A stretch of DNA of 64,000 nucleotides, from the NCBI RefSeq assembly GCF_904426505.1, contig NZ_CAJGBN010000072.1, positions 124,001 through 188,000 on the forward strand, in the 5' to 3' direction. The notes beneath the pieces are model-generated. The model was not told the DNA's origin and searched no databases. It saw nothing but the letters and a program-made list of their open reading frames with translations. This DNA comes from Rubrivivax sp. A210 (GTDB taxonomy: Bacteria > Pseudomonadota > Gammaproteobacteria > Burkholderiales > Burkholderiaceae_C). A program made the translations under genes and the position numbers. Shown piece by piece: positions 16,105 to 23,783 of this stretch; positions within the stretch are counted from its first letter, which is position 1; each line of letters opens with the position of its first letter.

Positions 16105-17715
16105 ATGACCGACGCCACCCTGCTCTCCGATTTCGTGCGCTTTGGCGCGCAACGCGCGCCCGCTGCGACGGCCCTCACGCACGGCGACCAGCACACCCGC
16201 TATGGCGAGCTCGACGCCGCCGTGCAGGGCTTCGCCGCCGGCCTGATGGCCCTGGGCCTGCAGCGTGCCGAGCGCGTGGCCATCTACCTCGAGAAGCGAG
16301 CGGAGACCGTGGTGGCCAGCTTCGGCAGCGCCGCCGCCGGCACCGTCTTCGTGCCGCTCAACCCCATGCTCAAGCCCGAGCAGGTGGCCTACATCCTGCA
16401 AGACTGCGGCGTGCGCCTGCTCGTCACCTCGCCCGACCGCCTGGCCCTGCTGGCCCCGGTGCTGGCGCAATGCCCGGCGCTGCGCCATCTGGTGCTCACC
16501 GCGCCGGCCTCCGGTGCCGCGGCCGATGGGGCGCTGCCAGTCACGCTGTGGACCGATCTGCTGCAGGCCCCGGCGCGCGCCGGCCACCGCGTCATCGACA
16601 CCGACATGGTGGCCATCCTCTACACCAGCGGCAGCACCGGCCGCCCCAAGGGCGTGGTGCTGAGCCACCGCAACATGGTGGCCGGCGCCAAGAGCGTGGC
16701 CAGTTATCTCGAGAACGGCCCCGAGGACACGCTGCTGGCGGCGCTGCCGCTGAGCTTCGACGCCGGCTTCAGCCAGCTCACCACCGGCTTCCACAGCGGC
16801 GCACGCGTGGTGCTGCTCAACTACCTGATGCCGCGCGATGTGCTCAAGGCGATGGAGCGCGAGCGCGTCACCGGCCTCACCGCGGTGCCGCCGCTCTACA
16901 TCCAGCTCACCGCGCTCGAATGGCCGGCGGCCATTGACCAGCACCTGCGCTACTTCGCCAACACCGGCGGCCGCATGCCGCGCGAGACGCTGATGGCGCT
17001 GCGCCAGCGCGCGCCCTCGGCACGGCCCTTCCTGATGTACGGCCTGACCGAGGCCTTCCGCAGCACCTACCTGCCGCCCGACGAGGTGGACCGCAGGCCC
17101 GACAGCATAGGCCGCGCCATCCCCAACGCCGAGATCCTGGTGCTGCGCGAGGACGGCAGCGAATGCGCCCCTGAAGAGCCCGGCGAGCTGGTGCACCGCG
17201 GCGCGCTGGTGGGCATGGGCTACTGGGGCGATGCCGAGAAGACGGCCGAGCGCTACAAGCCGCTGCCGGCCGGCACGGGCGGGCGCGAGGCCGGCCTGCA
17301 GATCCCCGAGCTGGCGGTGTTCTCGGGCGACACGGTGAGGCGCGACGCCGAAGGCTTCCTGTACTTCATCGGCCGCCGCGACGAGATGATGAAGACCTCG
17401 GGCTACCGCGTCAGCCCCACCGAGGTCGAGGAAGTGCTGTACGCCACCCGCCTGGTGGGCGAATGCGTGGCCTTCGGCGTCGACCATGCCACGCTGGGCC
17501 AGGCCATCCAGGTGATCGCCACCGCCCCCGACGGCAGCGCCACCGTCGACGTGCCGGCCCTGCTGGCCGAATGCCGCAGGCGCATGCCGGCCTACATGGT
17601 GCCGGCCGGCGTCGCCACCCAGCCGGGCCCGTTGCCGCGCAACCCCAACGGCAAGATCGACCGCAAGCTGCTGTCCACCGAGTGGCTGGCCGCCGCCGAC
17701 CAGGCCGGCGGTTGA
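16105..17715 (+). CDS. AMP-forming acyl ligase, exosortase A system-associated
   Basis: 536 residues from ATG 16105; longer in-frame starts run into the ACP gene on the other strand. YTSGSTGRPKG (173-183) is the A3 ATP-binding loop, MYGLTEAFRSTYLP the A5 region, GRRDEMMKTSGYRVSPTEVE the A8 hinge and NPNGKIDRK the A10 motif with catalytic Lys517. The family adenylates a carboxylic or amino acid and passes it to CoA or to a carrier protein. With a dedicated ACP gene diverging from it and a decarboxylase downstream, loading of that ACP is the likely role. Substrate unknown. About 90 bases separate it from the asparagine-synthase-like gene. Confidence 0.88.
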   Translation: MTDATLLSDFVRFGAQRAPAATALTHGDQHTRYGELDAAVQGFAAGLMALGLQRAERVAIYLEKRAETVVASFGSAAAGTVFVPLNPMLKPEQVAYILQDCGVRLLVTSPDRLALLAPVLAQCPALRHLVLTAPASGAAADGALPVTLWTDLLQAPARAGHRVIDTDMVAILYTSGSTGRPKGVVLSHRNMVAGAKSVASYLENGPEDTLLAALPLSFDAGFSQLTTGFHSGARVVLLNYLMPRDVLKAMERERVTGLTAVPPLYIQLTALEWPAAIDQHLRYFANTGGRMPRETLMALRQRAPSARPFLMYGLTEAFRSTYLPPDEVDRRPDSIGRAIPNAEILVLREDGSECAPEEPGELVHRGALVGMGYWGDAEKTAERYKPLPAGTGGREAGLQIPELAVFSGDTVRRDAEGFLYFIGRRDEMMKTSGYRVSPTEVEEVLYATRLVGECVAFGVDHATLGQAIQVIATAPDGSATVDVPALLAECRRRMPAYMVPAGVATQPGPLPRNPNGKIDRKLLSTEWLAAADQAGG

Positions 17716-17805
17716 GATGCGTCCCCCCGCGAGACCGGCCAGCCGTGTCTTCCCCTTCCACCCCGGCCGCGCGCTGGCCGGGCGCCGGCCCTACCTGAGT
17801 ACACG

Positions 17806-19566
17806 ATGGCCCTGCTGGTAGCGATCACGCCCGGCGTTGCCGCCCAGGCCGAGGCCGCCGCGCTCTCGCAACAGGCCCTCGCGTCGGCGCGCATGCAGGG
17901 GCATGGCGATCCCGTCCTGTTGACGTGGACTGGCGGCCAGGCGATGTGGTTCGACACGCCGGGCAATGCTGGCGCCGCTGGCGCCTGCCTGGTGGAGGGG
18001 TCGCGGTTCGCGGCCTATGTCGGCACCGTTCATTGGCGCGGGCTCACGCGTTCGGCGCTGCTGCGGCGCCTGCTGGAGGCCGGACCCGACCCGGCCAGCC
18101 TGCCGCTGCGCGAGCTTGCCGGTTCGTACACCATGCTCATCGGCGATGCCCACCGCGCCTGGCTGTTCAACGATGCGGTCGGGCTGCACAAGACCTATGC
18201 CAGGAGCGACCGGCGCCTGTATTCGACCTCGCTGCTGCTGTGCCGCAGCACGCTGCAGCGGCCACGCCTGAACCGGCTGCGCGCCCAGGAGTTCGTGCTG
18301 CTGGGTGCCAACCACGCCAACGAGACGCCGCTGGCCGACATCGAAGTCTGCGACCCGACGCTGGCCCTCGAGCTGGGAACCGGCTCAGGGGTGGCGGTCC
18401 ACCGGCCCGAGGATTGGCGGCAGGCCACGCCGCCGGCCACGTTCGACCAGGCGGTGGAGCAGGTGGCCTCCAGTCTGCTGGACGATGGTCGCAGCATGGT
18501 CTCGGCCTTTGGCAGCAAGATCGGCATGGCGCTGTCCGGTGGCTTCGACTCGCGCCTGATCCTGGCCGTGCTCGACAGCCTGGAAGTGCGGCCGGCGCTT
18601 TATGTCTACGGCCGCGAAGGCGATGCCGATGTGCAGATCGCCAGCGCCAAGGCCGCGGACCTGGGCCTGGCCATCCGCTGCATCGACAAGTCGGTGCTGA
18701 ACGCCGGCCAGCCCGCGTTCGATGCCGCCGGACTGCGGGCGAGCCTCGGCTTCTTCGACGGCCTGCCCACCGATGGGGTCTTCGACCGCGGTGCCGACCG
18801 CCTGACGCGCTTGCTGCAGGTCGAGGGCGGGACGCTCAACCTGAATGGCGGCGGCGGCGAAATCCTGCGCAACTTCTTCTACATCCGCGACCGCGCCTAC
18901 ACCGCCGATGAACTGGTGGGCGTTTTCTATTCGAACTGGGTGCCGCAGGCCGTGCCGTCACCGGAGGACCGGCTGGCGCTGCGGGCGGCCTTGGGAAGCG
19001 GCATCCTGGCCTGCCTGGGATTCGATTCAAATGCTGCCGCCACGACGGCCCGGCGCCTGTCGCGCAGCGATGTCGAACTGGTGTACTCGCTGTACCGTCT
19101 GCGCTACTGGATGGGGCGAAACAATTCGGTGGCGTCGCGCTACGGCGATTTCCTGACGCCCCTGCCTCACCCCGGGCTCGTCAGCCTGGCGGCACGCATA
19201 CCCATACGCTGGAAGACCTACGGCCAGCTCGAAAGCGCGGTGATCAACCGGCTTTCGCCGCGGGTCGCCGACGGCCCGAGCGACTACGGCTTTTCCTTCG
19301 CCAGCGGCCCCCATCTGGCGCATCGGATGCGGCTCGCGGGTACGCTGGTCCGCCCGGTCGCGTTGCGGCGGGCCTCGACGGCCATACGCCATGCGCTGGG
19401 CCGCAGCGCGCAGGCGCGGGCACCGGCCGAGTGGACGGCGGCCTTGCCGGATGCGGAGGTGGACTGGATCGATGTGCGCTACCTGTCGGACACGGCCCAG
19501 TTGAACCGCCTGATGACGCTGCGGGCGCTGTTGTCACCCTCTTTCGACCCTGTCGCCGCCGCATGA
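17806..19566 (+). CDS. Asparagine-synthase-like protein lacking the N-terminal Cys nucleophile
   Basis: 586 residues. An N-terminal Ntn-type domain (LAGSYTMLIGDAHRAWLFNDAVGLHKTY) is followed by an AsnB-type synthetase domain with the PP-loop L-SGGFDS-R at 243-250. Glutamine-hydrolysing members need Cys at position 2, but this protein begins MALLVAITPG with no nearby Cys, so the glutaminase site is probably dead. It may instead use another amine with an adenylated carboxylate, as beta-lactam synthetase-type relatives do. Amidotransferase-like proteins are typical of exosortase A loci. Position between the acyl ligase and the decarboxylase suggests a shared small-molecule pathway. Confidence 0.8.
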   Translation: MALLVAITPGVAAQAEAAALSQQALASARMQGHGDPVLLTWTGGQAMWFDTPGNAGAAGACLVEGSRFAAYVGTVHWRGLTRSALLRRLLEAGPDPASLPLRELAGSYTMLIGDAHRAWLFNDAVGLHKTYARSDRRLYSTSLLLCRSTLQRPRLNRLRAQEFVLLGANHANETPLADIEVCDPTLALELGTGSGVAVHRPEDWRQATPPATFDQAVEQVASSLLDDGRSMVSAFGSKIGMALSGGFDSRLILAVLDSLEVRPALYVYGREGDADVQIASAKAADLGLAIRCIDKSVLNAGQPAFDAAGLRASLGFFDGLPTDGVFDRGADRLTRLLQVEGGTLNLNGGGGEILRNFFYIRDRAYTADELVGVFYSNWVPQAVPSPEDRLALRAALGSGILACLGFDSNAAATTARRLSRSDVELVYSLYRLRYWMGRNNSVASRYGDFLTPLPHPGLVSLAARIPIRWKTYGQLESAVINRLSPRVADGPSDYGFSFASGPHLAHRMRLAGTLVRPVALRRASTAIRHALGRSAQARAPAEWTAALPDAEVDWIDVRYLSDTAQLNRLMTLRALLSPSFDPVAAA

Positions 19567-19618
19567 CCGCGGCTGACCGCGCGCCTGGCGGCGCGCAGGC
19601 ATTTGGAGCATTCGAGCC

Positions 19619-20857
19619 ATGAAGGAGACGAGCAAACCCGTCCACGCAGCCATGGACGCCTTTGCCACCGCCGCCGGCGAATTGCATGTGGGCGGCCAGC
19701 CGGTCACGAGGCTCGCCGCCCGCGTCGGCCAGACCCCCTTCTACGCCTACAGCCGCAGCCTGCTGCGTGCCCGCGTGGCCCAGCTGCGCGCGGCGTTGCC
19801 GCCGCAGATCAAGCTGCACTACGCGATGAAGGCCAACCCGATGCCGGCCGTGGTGCAGTTCATGGCGGGCCTGGTGGACGGCATCGATGTCGCCTCGGCC
19901 GGCGAATTGAAGGTGGCGCTGGATGCCGGCGCCAACCCGGCCGAGGTGAGCTTTGCCGGGCCGGGCAAGCGCGACATCGAGCTCCAGCAGGCGGTGGCCG
20001 CGGGCGTGCTGGTGAATGTCGAATCGATGCGCGAGCTGCCGGTGCTGGCCGCAGCCTCGCAGGCCCTGGGCCTGCCGGCGCGGGTGGCGGTGCGCGTCAA
20101 CCCCGATTTCGAGCTCAAGGGCTCGGGCATGAAGATGGGCGGCGGACCCAAGCAGTTCGGCGTCGATGTCGAGGTCGTGCCCGAGATGCTGGCCTGGATG
20201 GCGCGCGAGGGCCTGGCGTTCGAGGGTTTTCACCTCTTCGCCGGCTCGCAGAACCTGCGCGCCGAGTCGATCTGCGAGGCACAGCTCAAGAGCTACGAGC
20301 TGGCGCTGCGGCTGGCCGCAGACGCACCGGCGCCGGTGCGCTTTCTCAACCTCGGCGGCGGTTTCGGCATCCCTTACTTTCCGGGTGAGCAGCGGCTGGA
20401 CCTGGCACCCATCGGCGCCAACCTGGCGGCGCTGACCGAGCGGGCGGCGGCCGACCTGCCGCAGGCGCACCTGGTCATCGAACTGGGCCGCTACTTCGTC
20501 GGCGAGGCCGGCGTGTACATCACGCGCATCGTCGACCGCAAGGTCTCGCGCGGCCACACCTACCTGATCACCGATGGCGGGCTCAACCACCACCTGTCGG
20601 CATCGGGCAATTTCGGCCAGGTGATCCGCAAGAACTACCCGGTGGCCATCGCCAACCGCATGGAGGGGGCCGAACGCGAGACGGTCTCGGTGGTGGGCCC
20701 GCTGTGTACGCCGCTGGACCTGCTGGCCGACCGCATGGAACTGCCGCGCGCCGAGGTCGGCGACCTGGTGGCCGTGTTCCAGTCGGGGGCCTATGGCGCC
20801 AGTGCCAGCCCGCAGGCCTTTCTGGGGCACCCGGTGTGCGTGGAAGTGCTGGTCTGA
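19619..20857 (+). CDS. PLP-dependent decarboxylase, exosortase A system-associated
   Basis: 412 residues of the alanine-racemase-fold (group IV) decarboxylases, related to diaminopimelate decarboxylase. YAMKANP carries the PLP Lys71; LNLGGGFGIPY is the glycine-rich phosphate loop; CTPLDLL (Cys363) and GDLVAVFQSGAYGAS near the end are the partner-subunit active-site motifs. The exosortase-A-associated branch is distinct from LysA and has no proven substrate. It could decarboxylate an amino acid, free or ACP-bound, to give an amine for polysaccharide decoration. GGAG lies ten bases before ATG 19619, and a strong hairpin follows the stop codon. Confidence 0.87.
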   Translation: MKETSKPVHAAMDAFATAAGELHVGGQPVTRLAARVGQTPFYAYSRSLLRARVAQLRAALPPQIKLHYAMKANPMPAVVQFMAGLVDGIDVASAGELKVALDAGANPAEVSFAGPGKRDIELQQAVAAGVLVNVESMRELPVLAAASQALGLPARVAVRVNPDFELKGSGMKMGGGPKQFGVDVEVVPEMLAWMAREGLAFEGFHLFAGSQNLRAESICEAQLKSYELALRLAADAPAPVRFLNLGGGFGIPYFPGEQRLDLAPIGANLAALTERAAADLPQAHLVIELGRYFVGEAGVYITRIVDRKVSRGHTYLITDGGLNHHLSASGNFGQVIRKNYPVAIANRMEGAERETVSVVGPLCTPLDLLADRMELPRAEVGDLVAVFQSGAYGASASPQAFLGHPVCVEVLV

Positions 20858-20866
20858 GCCCAGACA

Positions 20867-20892
20867 CACGACAGTCCCTGCGGACTGTCGTG
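20867..20892 (+). terminator. Perfect 11-base-pair hairpin after the decarboxylase gene
   Basis: CACGACAGTCC (20867-20877), loop CTGC, GGACTGTCGTG (20882-20892). It lies ten bases after the decarboxylase stop and 30 bases before the polymerase ATG. There is no T run, so it may be a Rho-independent-like pause, an mRNA-stabilising stem or a transcription-factor site rather than a classical terminator. Confidence 0.5.
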
Positions 20893-20921
20893 GGGCTGGC
20901 GAATGTCCGCGCAGGGCTCGC

Positions 20922-23324
20922 ATGCGCGGGCTGAGGCATCCGCTGCGGCAGGGCGTTGCCGCGTTGCTGGCTCTGGCCTGCGCCGCCTGCGGTCTGTGGC
21001 TGGCGGCCCACCACCCGCTGTCGCCCGCGCTGGCGTTGGTGGGCGTCGTGGCCGCGGCGGCGGCGGCCTTCTGGCGCCCGACCTGGGCGCTGGCCGGCCT
21101 GCTGGCGCTGCTGCCCTGGGCCGGGTTGATGCCCTGGACCGGCTGGCTGGTGGTGGAAGAGTTCGATCTGCTGGTGTTGGCCGTGGCGGCCGGCGGGCAT
21201 GCGCGCATTGCCGCCGGCTGGCCGGCCCAGCCCACGGCGCGAATGCGCCTGGCGCGCGCCTGGCTGCTGGGGGCGCCGCTGTTGGCGGCCACCGCGCTGG
21301 CCGCGGCCATCGGCGTGGCCGATGCCGGCGGCCTGGCCTGGGGCTGGTGGCAGGGCTATCACGAGCCGCTGAACAGCCTGCGCCTGGCCAAGCCGCTGCT
21401 GGCGGTGGCGCTGCTGCTGCCGCTGTGGCGGGGCGCCTGGCGCGCCGATGCCGCCGCGGCCACCTGGGCCTTCCAGGCCGGCATGGTGGGCATGTTGGGT
21501 GCCACGGCGCTGGGCGTGGTCTGGGAGCGGCTGGCCTTCACCGGGCTGCTGGATTTTTCCAGCGACTATCGCGCCACCGGCCTGTTCTGGGAGATGCACG
21601 TCGGCGGCGCCGCGCTCGACGCCGTGTTGTCTGCCTCGCTGCCCTTTGCCCTGCTGGCCTGGCGCTCGGCTGCGACGCCGCGGCGTTGGGCGCTGGTGGC
21701 GCTGGTCTGCGCGCTCGGCCTCTACGCCGCGCTGGTGACCTTTTCGCGCATCGTCTACCTGGGGGTGCCGCTGGGCCTGGGCTGCACGCTGGTGCTGCTG
21801 GCGCGGCAGCAGCAGCGCCAGGGGCAGGCGGTGGCACCGACCTGGGTCACGGTGGCGGTGGCGGCCGCCCTTTACCTGGCGCTGGCCTGGTGGCTGTTTC
21901 CGGGTAGCGGCTGGCGCGGCCAGGTGACGCTGCTGGCGGCGGTGGCGCTGTTGCTGCCGCTGGCCACCCTGCCTAGCCGCAGCCGCACGCCCTGGGTGCC
22001 GGCGGCGCTGGTGTTCGGCCTGCTGGCGGTGATGGCCGTCGCTGCCCTGGTGCTGCTGGCGCCCAAGGGCGCCTACCTGGCGTTTGCGCTGGCCTGGCTG
22101 GCCACTGCGACGTCGCTGTGGCGTGGGCGCGGCGGCGGCCTGGGCGCGGTGGTGCTGTCCTGGGCCGGTTTTGCCGGCGTGCTGGCAGCGCTGGCGGCGG
22201 TGGGCCTGCACTGGGGCGAAGGCGAGGGGCTGGAGCGCAGCCTGCCCGTGGCGCTGGTGCTGGCAGCGCTGGCTGCCTATGCGCGACGCGATCCGCCCTG
22301 GCCGGCTGACTGGCGCTGGCAGGGCCGGCTGCTGGGGTTGTGCCTGCTGGTGTCGGCGGTGGTGGGCGTGTTCGGCGCCGGCGCCTACATGGGCGACCGC
22401 ATGACGGCCACGCGCCAGGACGGCGAGGACCGCCGCACCCACTGGCGCGAAGCCCTGGGGCTGTTGCGCTCGCCCGCCGAGCAGTTTCTGGGCAAGGGCC
22501 TGGGGCGCTTCACGGCGCAGCGCGCGATGTCGGGCCAGACTCAGGACCAGATCGGCGACGCCAGGCTGCGCGAGAGCGACGACGGCGCCCGCTGGGTGGT
22601 GCTGAGCGGGGGCAAGCACATGCTGGGCTGGGGGGCGGTATTCCGCCTCTCGCAGCGGGTTGCCGTGCCGCAGGGAACGGCCCGGCTGCGCCTGCGCCTG
22701 CGCACCGAGCAGGCGGCGGAGATCCAGGTCGACCTGTGCGAGAAGCATCTGCTCTACAACGCAGCCTGCCTGGGCGGCCAGCGTCACTTGAAGCCGGCGG
22801 CCGGGCTGTGGCAGACGCTGGAATGGCCGCTCAAGGGCGAGGCCATCAGCGGTGGCCCCTGGTACGCGCCGCGCCTGGTGGTGCTTTCCATCGGCGTCGG
22901 CACGCCGGGCGCGCGCATCGAGGTCGACGATCTGAGTCTGGTCGACCCGCGCGGCGAGATGCTCGCCAACGGCGCCTTTGAGCGCGGCCTGGCGCGCTGG
23001 TTCGTTACCAGCGATCACAACCACCTGCCATGGCATGCCAAGAATGTGGGCGTGCATGTGCTGTTCGAGCAAGGCCTGCTGGGCGCGGTGGCGGTGCTGG
23101 TGCTGCTGCTGCCGGCGCTGTGGCGCGTCACGCTGGGAGCGGCGCGCCACCACCGGCTGGCGCCGCCGCTGGCCGGGGCCATGCTGGGCCTGCTGGCCGT
23201 GGGCATGGTCGACAGCCTGCTCGACATCCCCCGTGTGGCCTTTGTCGCATGGTGGCTGTTGCTGGTGGCCGTGACGCTGCCCGGGCATCGCCCTGCCGGA
23301 CCGGCGCCGCGCCGCGCCCCCTAA
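20922..23324 (+). CDS. O-antigen ligase/polymerase-like membrane protein with inserted periplasmic domain
   Basis: 800 residues from ATG 20922. The first about 500 residues are a string of hydrophobic segments with VTFSRIVYLGVPLGLG, matching the Wzy/WaaL-type O-antigen ligase superfamily. Residues about 533-703 are soluble, begin near QRAMSGQTQDQIGDARLRE and include a beta-rich, jelly-roll-like part (IEVDDLSLVDPRGEMLANGAF). Membrane segments and the family motif NHLPWHAKNVGVHVLFEQGLLG then resume. It probably polymerises or ligates the lipid-linked EPS repeat at the outer face of the inner membrane; the inserted domain may bind glycan. No regulator or exosortase follows; secretion genes begin next. 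Confidence 0.78.
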   Translation: MRGLRHPLRQGVAALLALACAACGLWLAAHHPLSPALALVGVVAAAAAAFWRPTWALAGLLALLPWAGLMPWTGWLVVEEFDLLVLAVAAGGHARIAAGWPAQPTARMRLARAWLLGAPLLAATALAAAIGVADAGGLAWGWWQGYHEPLNSLRLAKPLLAVALLLPLWRGAWRADAAAATWAFQAGMVGMLGATALGVVWERLAFTGLLDFSSDYRATGLFWEMHVGGAALDAVLSASLPFALLAWRSAATPRRWALVALVCALGLYAALVTFSRIVYLGVPLGLGCTLVLLARQQQRQGQAVAPTWVTVAVAAALYLALAWWLFPGSGWRGQVTLLAAVALLLPLATLPSRSRTPWVPAALVFGLLAVMAVAALVLLAPKGAYLAFALAWLATATSLWRGRGGGLGAVVLSWAGFAGVLAALAAVGLHWGEGEGLERSLPVALVLAALAAYARRDPPWPADWRWQGRLLGLCLLVSAVVGVFGAGAYMGDRMTATRQDGEDRRTHWREALGLLRSPAEQFLGKGLGRFTAQRAMSGQTQDQIGDARLRESDDGARWVVLSGGKHMLGWGAVFRLSQRVAVPQGTARLRLRLRTEQAAEIQVDLCEKHLLYNAACLGGQRHLKPAAGLWQTLEWPLKGEAISGGPWYAPRLVVLSIGVGTPGARIEVDDLSLVDPRGEMLANGAFERGLARWFVTSDHNHLPWHAKNVGVHVLFEQGLLGAVAVLVLLLPALWRVTLGAARHHRLAPPLAGAMLGLLAVGMVDSLLDIPRVAFVAWWLLLVAVTLPGHRPAGPAPRRAP

Positions 23325-23327
23325 AAT
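23322..23327 (+). promoter_or_regulatory. -10 element of the yajC-secD-secF operon
   Basis: TAAAAT overlaps the TAA stop of the polymerase gene, 75 bases before the yajC start. The same CTAAAAT-GCG context precedes fba (48741). The -35 is poor, as is common in GC-rich betaproteobacteria. Confidence 0.45.
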
Positions 23328-23402
23328 GCGCGATTCGCCCGCTCTCGCCGGGTCCGACTCCCGCCCGCCCCAGGGCCCCGCCCGAACCAAGGACCGACAG
23401 CC

Positions 23403-23735
23403 GTGTTCATTTCGCAAGCCATTGCCCAGACCGCCCCGGCCGCCGCCGCCGGGGGCGACGCCCAATCCTCGCTGCTCAGCATGCTGCCGCTGGTGCTGAT
23501 GTTCGTGGTGCTGTACTTCATCATGATCCGGCCGCAGATGAAGAAGCAGAAGGAGCACAAGGCCATGATCGAGGCCGTCGCCAAGGGCGACGAGGTGGTC
23601 ATTGCCGGCGGCGTGCTCGGCCGCGTCTCCAAGCTCGGCGAGACCTACATCCACGTCGAGGTGGCCAAGGAAGTCGAACTGCAGGTGCAGCGCGTCGCCA
23701 TCGTCCAGGTGCTGCCCAAGGGCACCTTCAAGTAA
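23403..23735 (+). CDS. yajC: Preprotein translocase subunit YajC
   Basis: 110 residues from a GTG start. One N-terminal membrane segment (SLLSMLPLVLMFVVLYFIMI) is followed by RPQMKKQKEHKAMIEAVAKGDEVV, the YajC signature, and a small SH3-like cytosolic domain. YajC forms the SecDF-YajC accessory complex of the Sec translocon in the inner membrane. It is the first gene of the conserved yajC-secD-secF operon, 48 bases before secD. Length is normal for the family. Confidence 0.97.
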   Translation: MFISQAIAQTAPAAAAGGDAQSSLLSMLPLVLMFVVLYFIMIRPQMKKQKEHKAMIEAVAKGDEVVIAGGVLGRVSKLGETYIHVEVAKEVELQVQRVAIVQVLPKGTFK

Positions 23736-23783
23736 CGGCACAGGCGCGGCCCTGCGGCCGCGCTGCCAGCCCCGGGAACTCTG

